From assembly GCA_946551795.1 (NCBI GenBank), contig CAMNRF010000018.1, positions 1-33,395 on the forward strand: DNA of 33,395 bases, written 5' to 3'. Numbering within the stretch: position 1 is the first letter of the stretch; every line of letters begins with the position of its first letter. This DNA comes from an uncultured Oscillibacter sp. Lineage in GTDB: Bacteria; Bacillota; Clostridia; Oscillospirales; Oscillospiraceae. The translations under genes and the position numbers were made by a program. Positions 14,310 to 23,614 of this stretch are shown here, one piece after another. A model generated the notes under the pieces. That model was not told the origin of the DNA, did not search any database, and worked only from the letters and a program-made list of their open reading frames with translations.

Positions 14310-15020
14310 TCAGAAAGACCTCTCTCTCATGCGGCGCAGCAGCGCCTGGGTGAACTCCCGCTCCCGCAGCCGGGAGACGGGAATCTCCCCGCCCCGGGGC
14401 AGCGTTACCCGCCCCCCGCCGCAGCCCAGCACATCGTCCAGATTGACCAGGTAGCTCCTGTGGCACCGGAAGAAGCGGCCGTCCACCTGCCGCTCCAGAT
14501 TCTCCAGCTTTTCGTAGTAGTCCACCGTGGTGCCGTCCCGCAGGTGGAGGTAGACCTTCCGGCCCAGGACCTCTCCGTACACGATGTCTCCCAGGGGAAT
14601 CATCCGGCGGAGGGTGCCCCGCTGGACCAGGATGCGTCCGCCGCTTCGCCGTTCCAGGGCCCGGAGAGCCCGGTCCACGGTCTGCCGGAAGCGGGCGGCG
14701 TCCAGGGGCTTGAGGAGATAGTCGAAGGCCTCCACGGCGAAGGCGTCGAAGACCAGCTCCTCCAGCGCCGTCACAAAGATCAAAAGCCCCCGGTCCCCCG
14801 CCTGCCGCAGGCGCCGGGCCGTCTCCATGCCGTCCGGCCCCTCCATCCGGATGTCCAGGAGGATCAGGTCAAAGTCCCCGCCCCGCTCCAGAAGGGCGGC
14901 CCCGGAGGAAAAGCCCTCCACGTGAAAGGACAGGCTCCGCTCCTCCAGAAGAGCCGTGAGACAGCCGGTGAGCTGTTCCAGCATCCGGGGCTCGTCGTCG
15001 CAGACCGCGCAGTTTATCAT
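14310..15020 (-). CDS. LytTR-family response regulator
   Basis: A 236-residue regulator: receiver domain (~1-120) with acidic pocket CDDEP (Asp8, Asp9), phosphoacceptor Asp56 (LILLDIRM), Thr in FVTA, and Lys in DYLLKPLD; then a LytTR DNA-binding domain (~130-236: VYGEVLGRKVYLHLRDG, FFRCHRSYLVNLDDV). The open frame starts at 15179, but the receiver begins at MINCAVCDDEP, and the ATG at 15020 has GGTGAT 4 nt upstream. It is the first gene of the operon with the histidine kinase. Confidence 0.9.
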   Translation of the reverse strand: MINCAVCDDEPRMLEQLTGCLTALLEERSLSFHVEGFSSGAALLERGGDFDLILLDIRMEGPDGMETARRLRQAGDRGLLIFVTALEELVFDAFAVEAFDYLLKPLDAARFRQTVDRALRALERRSGGRILVQRGTLRRMIPLGDIVYGEVLGRKVYLHLRDGTTVDYYEKLENLERQVDGRFFRCHRSYLVNLDDVLGCGGGRVTLPRGGEIPVSRLREREFTQALLRRMRERSF

Positions 15021-15109
15021 ATCAATCACCATTTTAAGAAGCTGTATATACAACCGGTGGATGTCGGATGAACGAGGATTTTTCCCGTCAGACAAGGAGA
15101 TTTTCCGTA

Positions 15110-15127
15110 GCAATCCCGGCGGATTGC
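15110..15127. promoter_or_regulatory. Inverted repeat upstream of the LytTR regulator gene
   Basis: Perfect arms GCAATCC (15110-15116) and GGATTGC (15121-15127) about 90 nt before the start. No convincing -35/-10 pair was found for this operon, so this is only a candidate control site. Confidence 0.3.
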
Positions 15128-15217
15128 AAGGGAAATCGACGCGGTATGGCGGGAAAAAGACCGGCCAGACGGCGTTCAAGGGTTGTGAATACAGCTTCTA
15201 AGATAGCAGATGCTCGG

Positions 15218-15258
15218 AAAAAGCGCAATCCCGCCGTCGTGAGATGGCGGGATTGTGC
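15218..15258 (-). terminator. Terminator of the sigma/anti-sigma operon
   Basis: 13-bp stem with one G-T pair (15223-15235 with 15246-15258), 10-nt loop, then TTTTT on the minus strand (15218-15222), 12 nt after the stop of the anti-sigma gene. Confidence 0.8.
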
Positions 15259-15269
15259 CGTGAACGGCG

Positions 15270-16088
15270 CTAAAAGAGGTCCGCCCATTGGCACAGCAGG
15301 GACTCCGCCAGGGCCTCGTCCTCCTTCAAATAGGCCAGGTGCAGGCTGTACAGCACCCCGTCCTCCACCAGATAGCCGTCCATGCCGTAGTAGCCGCTGG
15401 CAAGGCCCGTGTCGGTGATGACCTGGTACCGCCGCCCGCCGGCGCTGGTGCGGAGGGATTCGCTGAACGCCACGTCCTCCGTGGTCCTGGTCCCGATGAC
15501 CACCGTGTCATCGCTGTCCTCCGTAAAGACAGTGGCAAATGCCTGGAGCTGGACGCCCTCCACCTCGTAGTCCGTCTCCAGCTGGACGCGCTGCAGATAC
15601 CCCTGGGGATCGCCGGTGACGTCCAGTGCCGTCCGTGTCTCCTCCAGGTCCCAGTCCAGCCCCCGCAGGGCGTCCAGGCCGATATACGCCCGGGCCTCGG
15701 CGGCGGAGGGGAAGTGTGTCCGCAGCAGGGTGCCGGGATACCAGCTGCTGGTGGGGTCGTAGTTCTCAAATTGCCGGGCGATCTCCTCCCCCGCCTCCCG
15801 GATGTCCCCCGTCAGGGCGGAGGCGGGGAATTTCTCCACGTCCGCCGCCAGGTCGTAGCCGGACTGGATCAGGTCCGAGCCCGGCGCTCCCCGGGCGGTG
15901 AAGCTGTCCAGCAGCCAGGTGCCGCCTCCGGCCGCCGCCGCCGCGGAGGCCAGCAGGCACACGCACGCCGCCCCCAGGAGGGCCCGCCGCAGCCGGGGAC
16001 GGCGCCTCTCCGGGGGGGCGTCCGCCGCCGCCTGCACATAGGCCGGGTCCGCCAGCTCCAGTTTTCTCAGCAGTTCCTCGCCTGTCAT
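15270..16088 (-). CDS. Probable membrane-bound anti-sigma factor / sigma-associated protein
   Basis: A 272-residue protein: short cytoplasmic N-terminus (1-32: TGEELLRKLELADPAYV), one membrane helix (~34-54, RALLGAACVCLLASAAAAAGGG), and an extracytoplasmic domain of ~215 residues with no family I recognise. Its start overlaps the stop of the ECF sigma gene by 4 nt (ATGA). This order, topology and coupling are typical of ECF sigma/anti-sigma pairs in Firmicutes. The sensor domain could respond to envelope stress. The role is inferred from context; sequence alone does not show a known anti-sigma fold. Confidence 0.7.
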   Translation of the reverse strand: MTGEELLRKLELADPAYVQAAADAPPERRRPRLRRALLGAACVCLLASAAAAAGGGTWLLDSFTARGAPGSDLIQSGYDLAADVEKFPASALTGDIREAGEEIARQFENYDPTSSWYPGTLLRTHFPSAAEARAYIGLDALRGLDWDLEETRTALDVTGDPQGYLQRVQLETDYEVEGVQLQAFATVFTEDSDDTVVIGTRTTEDVAFSESLRTSAGGRRYQVITDTGLASGYYGMDGYLVEDGVLYSLHLAYLKEDEALAESLLCQWADLF

Positions 16089-16645
16089 AGGTCGTAGCCC
16101 TCCTGTCTCAGAGATTCCCGGAGGCGGTTCCGGCTCCGGTAGAGGGAGACCTTCACCTTGCTCTGGGTCAGGGCGTACCGCTCCGCAATGGCGGCCACGG
16201 GGTCCATGTACCAGTACCGCCGCAGAAAGATGTTCCGGTTCTCCTCACTGAGGGACCCCAGGAAGCGGTTGACGGCCTCCCCCAGGGCCAGGTCCTCCAG
16301 GTGCCCGGCGGCGTTGTCCGGGGCGGGGAGGCACTGCTCCAGCTCCCGTGTGAGCTGGAGCAGTGGGGCGCTCCGCTTGCGGCGGCTCCGCTCCCGGCAG
16401 CGGTCCAGGGCCGTGTGGCGGGCGATCCGGGCCAGGAAGGGGAAGAGGTAGTCCCGGGGCTCATGGGGCGGGATGGCGTTCCAGGCCGCGAGATACACGT
16501 CGTTTTCGCACTCCTCGGCGGCCTGGGGGTCCTCCAGCAGATTCCGGGCCAGAGCCCGCAGGGCGCCGCCGTATTTCTCCGCCGTGCGGGCCAGGGCGGA
16601 CTCGTCCCGGGCCAGGTACAATTCTACAATCTGGTGGTCCTCCAT
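16085..16645 (-). CDS. ECF-type (sigma-70 family) RNA polymerase sigma factor
   Basis: A 186-residue sigma factor with region 2 (LARDESALARTAEKYGGAL to DYLFPFLARIARHTALDRCRERSRRK, including the AEECENDVYLAAWNAIPP stretch) and region 4 (FLGSLSEENRNIFLRRYWY, helix-turn-helix VAAIAERYALTQSKVKVSLYRSRNRL). Region 3 is absent, as in ECF sigmas. ATG at 16645 follows a sigma-A-type promoter at 16728-16756. Autoregulation is not evident because that promoter is housekeeping-like. It is coupled to the membrane protein downstream. Confidence 0.92.
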   Translation of the reverse strand: MEDHQIVELYLARDESALARTAEKYGGALRALARNLLEDPQAAEECENDVYLAAWNAIPPHEPRDYLFPFLARIARHTALDRCRERSRRKRSAPLLQLTRELEQCLPAPDNAAGHLEDLALGEAVNRFLGSLSEENRNIFLRRYWYMDPVAAIAERYALTQSKVKVSLYRSRNRLRESLRQEGYDL

Positions 16646-16727
16646 GGGCTGCGTCCCCCTCTCCAGTGTGGTTCCCTCTGCTTACCTAAGCGCCGTCCGC
16701 CTCTTTCGGGTTACAGATTTCTCTGAA

Positions 16728-16756
16728 ATTATAGCGAAAACCCTCCGTTCTGTAAA
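16728..16756 (-). promoter_or_regulatory. Promoter of the sigma/anti-sigma operon
   Basis: Minus-strand TTTACA (16751-16756), 17-nt spacer, TATAAT (16728-16733). It diverges from the acpP promoter 39 nt away. Confidence 0.75.
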
Positions 16757-16794
16757 GATTCCGAAGCCGCCCGCCCTGAGAGGAAAAATTTCTC

Positions 16795-16823
16795 TTGACA
16801 AGCGGCGCTCCGGCGGATACAAT
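16795..16823 (+). promoter_or_regulatory. Promoter of the fatty-acid synthesis cluster
   Basis: TTGACA (16795-16800), 17-nt spacer, TACAAT (16818-16823): near-consensus sigma-A promoter, ~70 nt before acpP. Confidence 0.85.
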
Positions 16824-16830
16824 AACTTCA

Positions 16831-16864
16831 ATTATTTTAGTTAAAATAATTTAATTAAAATAAT
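16831..16864. promoter_or_regulatory. AT-rich palindrome and direct repeat at the acpP transcript start (candidate MarR/FabT-type operator)
   Basis: ATTATTTTA-GT-TAAAATAAT (16831-16850) is a perfect 20-bp palindrome beginning about 8 nt after the -10 box. TTAAAATAAT recurs at 16855-16864. It would block transcription if bound; the MarR-family protein encoded at the end of the cluster is the best candidate ligand. Confidence 0.6.
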
Positions 16865-16892
16865 AAAAACTTTTAGGATAAGGAGCGGACAT

Positions 16893-17117
16893 ATGGAATT
16901 CGAAAAAGTGCGGGACGTGATCGTGGAGACCCTGGGCTGTGAGGCGGAGCAGGTGACCGAGCAGGCCACCCTGGAGGAGCTGGGGGCGGACTCCCTGGCC
17001 GCCGTGGAGCTGATCATGGCCCTGGAGGAGTCCACGGGCATCGCCATCGACGATGCCGCCGCGGCCGATCTCAAGACCGTGGGAGACATTCTCGCCTATC
17101 TGAAAAGCCGCCAGTGA
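16893..17117 (+). CDS. acpP: Acyl carrier protein
   Basis: A 74-residue acidic protein with the phosphopantetheine attachment motif ADSLAAVEL (Ser34) and the typical four-helix ACP pattern (MEFEKVRDVIVETLG, VTEQATLEELGADSL, LEESTGIAIDD, TVGDILAYL). It carries growing acyl chains as thioesters on the prosthetic group. ATG with AAGGAG 9 nt upstream. First gene of the cluster; a stable hairpin separates it from accB, which may keep acpP transcript levels higher than those of the enzymes. Confidence 0.95.
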   Translation: MEFEKVRDVIVETLGCEAEQVTEQATLEELGADSLAAVELIMALEESTGIAIDDAAAADLKTVGDILAYLKSRQ

Positions 17118-17122
17118 GCGCC

Positions 17123-17164
17123 TCCGCCGGGTGAGGGGGGAGAACAGCCTCCTCATCCGGCGGA
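17123..17164 (+). other. Stable intercistronic hairpin between acpP and accB
   Basis: 14-bp stem with one G-T pair (17123-17136 with 17151-17164), extendable by three pairs. No T run follows, so it is more likely an mRNA stability or processing structure than a terminator. Confidence 0.5.
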
Positions 17165-17195
17165 AGGGATTCATCCTGAACGGAGAGGTACCGAT

Positions 17196-17617
17196 ATGAC
17201 CAACCAGGAGATTTATGATCTGATTGCCTGCTTCGACCGCAGCACCGCCCAGACGATGCGGCTGTCTCTGCGGGATTTTTCCATAGAGCTGACCCGGGGC
17301 GGAGCGGGGGCCGCGGACGCCCCCCTGGCCCCCGCAGCCGGGCCGGAGCCAGCCCCCGCCCCCGCCCCCGCCTCTGCCGCCAGGGGAACGACCATCGACG
17401 CCCCGCTGGTGGGCACCTTCTACGCGGCTCCCTCGCCGGAGGACGCGCCCTTTGTGACAGCGGGGGACCGGGTAGAGAAGGGGCAGACCGTGTGCCTCAT
17501 CGAAGCCATGAAGATGATGAGCGAGGTCTCCGCCCCCTGCGACTGCGTCATTGAAGAGGTGGTAAAGGCCAACGGCGAGCTGGTGTCCTTCGGCGAGCCC
17601 CTCTTCCGCTGCCGGCC

Positions 17618-17624
<7 letters not shown>
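17196..17624 (+). CDS. accB: Biotin carboxyl carrier protein of acetyl-CoA carboxylase
   Basis: A 142-residue protein: N-terminal ~35 residues (IYDLIACFDRSTAQTMRLSL), a Pro/Ala linker (~40-70), and a biotinyl domain with EAMKMM (biotin on Lys106) and the preceding GTFYAAPSPEDAPFV segment typical of bacterial AccB. It carries carboxybiotin between AccC and AccAD to form malonyl-CoA. ATG preceded by GGAGAGG. Its last codons overlap the accC start by 7 nt. No biotin ligase gene lies in the window. Confidence 0.95.
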
Positions 17625-19005
<1,381 letters not shown>

Positions 19006-19009
<4 letters not shown>

Positions 19010-19860
19010 ACAGCGTCTTTGCCAAACGGCGCTCCCGCCTGCTGGCCATGAAGGCCCTGCGGGACAGCTACGCCGCCGGGGAGCGGAGCTTCACCTGCCC
19101 CCATTGCGGAGAGGACAGCGACCGCAGGCAGGTGGCCCAGGCCCTGTACGTCTGCCCCAAATGCGGCTTCCATCTCCCCCTGGGGGCCTACTGCCGCCTG
19201 AGCACCATTCTGGACCCGGGCTCCTTCCGGGAGCTGAACGGGAGGCGTACCGCCGGAGATCCCCTGCGCTTCCCCGGCTATCGGGAGAAGCTGGCCGCCG
19301 CCCGGAGAAAGACGGGTCTCCAGGAGGCCGTGGTCACCGCCGCGGGGACCATCGACGGACGCAGGTGCGTGGTGGGCGTCATGGACAGCCGCTTCCTCAT
19401 GGGCAGCATGAGCGCCGCCGTGGGGGAGAAGATCACCCTGGCCATTGAATACGCCGCCAGGAATAAGCTGCCCCTGATCCTCTTTGCCGCCAGCGGAGGG
19501 GCCCGGATGCAGGAGGGCATTCTGTCCCTGATGCAGATGGCCAAGACCAGCGGCGCCCTGGCCCGGTTCTCCCAGAAGGGCCTGCTGTACATCTCCGTGC
19601 TGACGGACCCCACCACCGGAGGCGTCACCGCCAGCTTTGCCTCCCTGGGGGACATCATCCTGGCGGAGCCGGGGGCTTTGATCGGCTTTGCCGGGCCCCG
19701 GGTGATCCAGCAGACCATCGGGGAGACCCTGCCGGAGGGGTTCCAGCGGGCGGAGTATCAGGACCGGCACGGCTTTGTGGACGCGGTGGTGCCCAGGGGG
19801 GAGCTGCGGGAGACCCTGTCCCGGCTGCTGCGGCTGCACGAGAGGGGAGGACGGTCATGA
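19006..19860 (+). CDS. accD: Acetyl-CoA carboxylase, carboxyltransferase beta subunit
   Basis: A 284-residue protein with an N-terminal zinc ribbon (Cys31, Cys34, Cys50, Cys53: CPHC and CPKC) and a crotonase-like carboxyltransferase fold: [33 protein letters not shown], and [28 protein letters not shown] segment. With AccA it transfers CO2 from carboxybiotin to acetyl-CoA. It overlaps accC and accA by 4 nt at each end. Confidence 0.95.
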
Positions 19861-20672
19861 GGGAGCTGACACCGGCCCAGCGGGTGGCCATTGCGCGCCA
19901 TCCCCAGCGGCCCAATCTCACGGACTACATCGGCGCGCTGTTCACCGACTTTTTTGAGCAGCACGGGGACCGCCTCAGCGGGGAGGACGGGGCCGTTCTG
20001 GGGGGCGTGGCCCTCTACCACGGAAGGCCCGTCACCGTCATCGGCACCCGCAAGGGCCGCACGGCGGAGGAGAACCTCCGCTGCAATTTCGGCATGCCCG
20101 GTCCCGCGGGATACCGCAAAGCCCTGCGGCTGATGAAGCAGGCGGAGAAGTTCCACCGGCCCATTCTCACCTTTATTGATACCGCCGGCGCCTATCCCGG
20201 TCTGGAGGCCGAGGCCTGGGGGCAGGGGGAGGCCATCGCCCGGAACCTCTATGAGATGAGCCGCCTGACCGTGCCCGTCATCTCCGTCATCACCGGAGAG
20301 GGCAACAGCGGCGGCGCCCTGGCCCTGGGCGTTGCCAACCGGGTGCTGATGCTGGAAAACGCCGTCTACGCCATCCTCTCCCCGGAGGGCTTCGCCTCCA
20401 TCTTGTGGAAGGACGCCCAGCGGAGCCGGGAGGCCTGTGAGCTGATGAAGCTGACGGCGCCGGATCTTCTGGAGCTGGGGATCATCGACGGGATCATCCC
20501 GGAGGTGGAGGGCGGCGCCCATCTGGCCCCCCGGGCGGTCCTGAAGGAGACGGACCGCTGCGTCAGGAGCCATCTGGCGGAGCTGCTTCGTCAGAGCGGA
20601 CCGGCCCTGGCGGAGGGGCGGTATCAGAAATTCAGACGGATGGGCGGCGGCGTCCAGAAGGAGGAGGCATGA
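19857..20672 (+). CDS. accA: Acetyl-CoA carboxylase, carboxyltransferase alpha subunit
   Basis: A 271-residue protein, somewhat shorter than E. coli AccA (319) because the N-terminal helical extension is reduced, as is common in Firmicutes. Diagnostic segments are [77 protein letters not shown] and [12 protein letters not shown]. It partners AccD. The ATG at 19857 is in the accD stop (ATGA) and its own stop overlaps the fabH start in the same way. Confidence 0.95.
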   Translation: MRELTPAQRVAIARHPQRPNLTDYIGALFTDFFEQHGDRLSGEDGAVLGGVALYHGRPVTVIGTRKGRTAEENLRCNFGMPGPAGYRKALRLMKQAEKFHRPILTFIDTAGAYPGLEAEAWGQGEAIARNLYEMSRLTVPVISVITGEGNSGGALALGVANRVLMLENAVYAILSPEGFASILWKDAQRSREACELMKLTAPDLLELGIIDGIIPEVEGGAHLAPRAVLKETDRCVRSHLAELLRQSGPALAEGRYQKFRRMGGGVQKEEA

Positions 20673-21616
20673 AGGGAATCAGGATCAAGGGCACAGGCCG
20701 CTGTGTGCCGGAGCGGGTGGTCACCAATGAGGACCTGGCGGCCCGGATGGACACCAGCGACGAGTGGATCACCAGCCGCACAGGCATCCGGCGCCGCCGT
20801 CACTGCACGGCAGAGACCCACAGCACCCTGTGCGCCGGAGCGGCCCGGGCGGCCCTGGCGCGCGCCGGCGTCTCCCCGGAGGAGATCGGGGCCTGCATTG
20901 TGGCCACGGTGACGGCGGACGATCTGGTGCCCTCCGCCGCCTGCGTTTTGCAGCGGGAGCTGGGCCTGCCCCAGGACATCCCCTGCTTTGACCTCAGCGC
21001 CGCCTGCACCGGGTTCCTCTTCGCCCTCCACACCATGGAGTGCCTGCTGAACGCCTCGCCCCGGAGATTCGGCCTGGTGGTGGGGGCGGAGGTCCTGAGC
21101 CGGGTCACCAACTGGGAGGACCGGGGCACCTGCGTCCTCTTCGGCGACGGAGCCGGGGCGGCGGTGGTGGAGTGCCGGGAGGGCTGGCCCTCCATCGGCG
21201 CGGTGCTGGGCTGCCACGGGGACGACCGGCTGCTGCGTCTGCCCGGCGTGGAGCGGGGAGGACGGAGCCTGATCTCCATGGAGGGCACCCGGGTCTTCAA
21301 ATTCGCCGTGGAGGCGGTGCCCTGGTGCGTGGACCGGGTGCTGGAGCGGACCGGCCGCACCGTGGAGGACGTGGATTTCTTCGTCTTCCACCAGGCCAAC
21401 GCCCGCATCATCGACCTGGCGGTGCGGAAATACCATATTCCGCCGGAAAAGTACTATAAGAACATCGCCGAATACGGCAACACCTCCGCCGCCAGCATCC
21501 CTCTGGTGCTCAGCGAGCTGGAGGAGCAGGGCCGGGTGGGACCCGGCTCTCGGACGCTGGTGGTGGGTTTCGGCGGCGGGCTGACCTGGGGCGGCGCCAT
21601 GGTGGAGTTTGCGTGA
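20669..21616 (+). CDS. fabH: Beta-ketoacyl-ACP synthase III
   Basis: A 315-residue thiolase-fold condensing enzyme that primes chain synthesis by joining acetyl- or branched acyl-CoA with malonyl-ACP. The catalytic triad is visible: Cys113 (DLSAACTGF), His241 (FHQANARI), Asn271 (YGNTSAAS), at the same positions as in E. coli FabH. ATGA overlap with accA. It ends the first tightly packed half of the cluster; a 103-nt repeat-containing gap separates it from fabK. Confidence 0.95.
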   Translation: MKGIRIKGTGRCVPERVVTNEDLAARMDTSDEWITSRTGIRRRRHCTAETHSTLCAGAARAALARAGVSPEEIGACIVATVTADDLVPSAACVLQRELGLPQDIPCFDLSAACTGFLFALHTMECLLNASPRRFGLVVGAEVLSRVTNWEDRGTCVLFGDGAGAAVVECREGWPSIGAVLGCHGDDRLLRLPGVERGGRSLISMEGTRVFKFAVEAVPWCVDRVLERTGRTVEDVDFFVFHQANARIIDLAVRKYHIPPEKYYKNIAEYGNTSAASIPLVLSELEEQGRVGPGSRTLVVGFGGGLTWGGAMVEFA

Positions 21617-21633
21617 TCAGGATTGTATGTTAA

Positions 21634-21710
21634 GGTTTAGGGCCGCCCTTTTCAAAGGGCGGCGGGGTCTGGGGCAAAGCCCCGGCGGTTTCGAGCGAAG
21701 CGAGAAGTGA
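21634..21710. repeat. Hairpin-rich intergenic repeat inside the fab cluster
   Basis: A perfect 10-bp hairpin (21642-21651 with 21654-21663, loop TC) is followed by a GGGGC-AAA-GCCCC hairpin (21671-21683). A related unit with the same CTTTTCAAAG centre and CGGGGCAAAGCCCCGG core is at 33324-33367, and TTTAGGGCCGCCCT recurs at 29739. No T run follows, so full termination is not expected here. Confidence 0.6.
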
Positions 21711-21719
21711 GGTGTCGTT

Positions 21720-22667
21720 TTGAAAAAGCTGAACGAAATTCTGGGGACGGAGTTCCCCATCATCCAGGGCGGTATGGCCAACATTGCCACCGGGGAATTC
21801 GCCGCCGCCTGCTCCAACGCGGGGGCCCTGGGCATGATCGCCACCGGCGGCTGGGACGCGGAGCGGCTCCGGCAGGAGATCCGGCGGGCCAGGGAGCTGA
21901 CGGACAGGCCCTTCGGCGTGAACCTGATGCTGATGAACCCCTGCGCCGACGAGATGGCGGAGGTCATTGTCCAGGAGGGCGTCCGGGTGGTCACCACCGG
22001 CGCGGGCAACCCCGGCAGGTACATCCCCGCCTGGAAGGAGGCCGGGATCAAGGTTCTGCCCGTGGTGGCGGCGGCGGTGCTGGCCAAGCGGCTGGAGCGG
22101 TACGGCATCGACGCCGTCATCGCCGAGGGGACGGAGTCCGGGGGCCATGTGGGGGAGATGACCACCATGGCTCTGGTGCCCCAGGTCATCGACGCGGTGA
22201 GCGTCCCCGTGGTGGCCGCCGGGGGCATCGCCGGAGGACGGCAGATGGCGGCGGCCATGGCCCTGGGGGCCTGCGGCGTCCAGGTGGGCACCTGCCTGCT
22301 GGCAAGCCAAGAGTGCCCCATCCACGAGAACTACAAGCAGGCCATCCTGCGGGCCGGGGACAGCGACACGGTGGTGACGGGCCGCTCCGTCGGCGGCCCA
22401 GTGCGCTGCCTGAAAAACAAGATGACCCGGGAGTACCTGGCCCTGGAGAAGCGGGGCGCCACGTTGGAGGAGCTGGAGACCGTCACTCTGGGGGGCCTGC
22501 GCCGGGCGGTATTCGACGGCGACATGGACCGGGGCAGCGTCATGGCCGGACAGGTGGCAGGGATGCTCCATGAGATCCGGCCTGTGCGGGAGATCTTTGA
22601 GGAGCTGTGCGCCCAGGGCCCCGCCGTGCTGGCGGAGACTGCCCGGGAATGGGGGGCGGAGCGGTGA
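21720..22667 (+). CDS. fabK: Enoyl-ACP reductase II (flavin-dependent FabK)
   Basis: A 315-residue TIM-barrel flavoprotein of the nitronate monooxygenase/FabK family. It starts with LNEILGTEFPIIQGGMANIA and has GALGMIATGGW, FGVNLMLMNP, AEGTESGGHVG, PVVAAGGIAGGRQMAAAMALGA and GVQVGTCLLAS, the FMN phosphate-binding segments. It performs the NAD(P)H-dependent last step of each elongation cycle, replacing FabI. TTG start at 21720 with GTGAGG upstream. Its stop overlaps the fabD GTG start. FabK enzymes are generally insensitive to triclosan. Confidence 0.93.
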   Translation: MKKLNEILGTEFPIIQGGMANIATGEFAAACSNAGALGMIATGGWDAERLRQEIRRARELTDRPFGVNLMLMNPCADEMAEVIVQEGVRVVTTGAGNPGRYIPAWKEAGIKVLPVVAAAVLAKRLERYGIDAVIAEGTESGGHVGEMTTMALVPQVIDAVSVPVVAAGGIAGGRQMAAAMALGACGVQVGTCLLASQECPIHENYKQAILRAGDSDTVVTGRSVGGPVRCLKNKMTREYLALEKRGATLEELETVTLGGLRRAVFDGDMDRGSVMAGQVAGMLHEIRPVREIFEELCAQGPAVLAETAREWGAER

Positions 22668-23614
22668 GGCTGGGCTTTCTGTATGCCGGACAGGGCAGTC
22701 AGCACGCCGGTATGGGGGCGGACCTCTATGAGGCGTACCCCGCCTTCCGGGCGGTGCTGGACCAGGCGGCGGGCGAGGTGGACTTCGACCTGCGGGAGAC
22801 CTGCTTCCGGGACCCGGAGGGCGTTTTGAACCAGACCCGCTGCACCCAGCCCTGCATGGTGGCCTTCGCCGCGGGCCTGACGGCGGTGCTGGCGGAAAAG
22901 GGGATCGTCCCCTCCGCGGCGGCGGGCCTCAGCCTGGGGGAGTACTCGGCCCTCCACGCCGCCGGGGTCTTCGACGCCGGGACCGCGGTGCGGCTGGTTG
23001 CCTTCCGTGGCAAGGCCATGGAGGAGGCTGCCGGCGGCCGCGACAGCGCCATGATGGCCGTGCTGAACCTGGACCGGGAGACGCTGCAGTCCGCCTGTGA
23101 CGAGGCCTCTGCCCTGGGCACCGTGGTCATCGCCAACTACAACTGCCCCGGCCAGCTGGTGATCGGCGGAGACCGGGCGGCGGTGGAGAGAGCCGCGGCG
23201 CTGGCAAAGGAGCGGGGCGCCCGCCGCTGTCTGCCCCTGAAGGTCAGCGGACCCTTTCACACGCCCCTGATGAAACCCGCCGGCGCGGCACTGGAGGCGT
23301 ACTTCCGGAGCGTCCCCTTTGGAGAGCCTCAAATTCCGGTGGTGTTCAACTGCCTGGGGGATGTGCGGGAGGAGGGGACCTCCATCCAGTCCCTGCTGGT
23401 GCGGCAGGTGCAGAGCAGCGTGTATATGGAGGACTCCATCCGGAAGCTGGCCGCCATGGGTCTGGACGCCCTGGTGGAGATCGGACCGGGCAAGGCGCTG
23501 GCCGGCTTTGTGAAAAAGACCGTGCCGGGGTTTCCCGTGTGCTCCGTGGAGACCGCGGCGGAGACGGAGGCCCTGGCGGACACCCTGAGAGAGATCACGG
23601 AGGGAAGAACATGA
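22664..23614 (+). CDS. fabD: Malonyl-CoA:ACP transacylase
   Basis: A 316-residue alpha/beta hydrolase-like acyltransferase that moves malonyl groups from CoA to AcpP. Motifs: N-terminal FLYAGQGSQHAGMG, nucleophile GLSLGEYSA (Ser90), Arg in AFRGKAMEEA, and His199 (GPFHTPLM), matching E. coli Ser92/His201. The frame is open from 22607, but the family begins exactly at the GTG at 22664, which overlaps the fabK stop (GTGA). Confidence 0.94.
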   Translation: MRLGFLYAGQGSQHAGMGADLYEAYPAFRAVLDQAAGEVDFDLRETCFRDPEGVLNQTRCTQPCMVAFAAGLTAVLAEKGIVPSAAAGLSLGEYSALHAAGVFDAGTAVRLVAFRGKAMEEAAGGRDSAMMAVLNLDRETLQSACDEASALGTVVIANYNCPGQLVIGGDRAAVERAAALAKERGARRCLPLKVSGPFHTPLMKPAGAALEAYFRSVPFGEPQIPVVFNCLGDVREEGTSIQSLLVRQVQSSVYMEDSIRKLAAMGLDALVEIGPGKALAGFVKKTVPGFPVCSVETAAETEALADTLREITEGRT

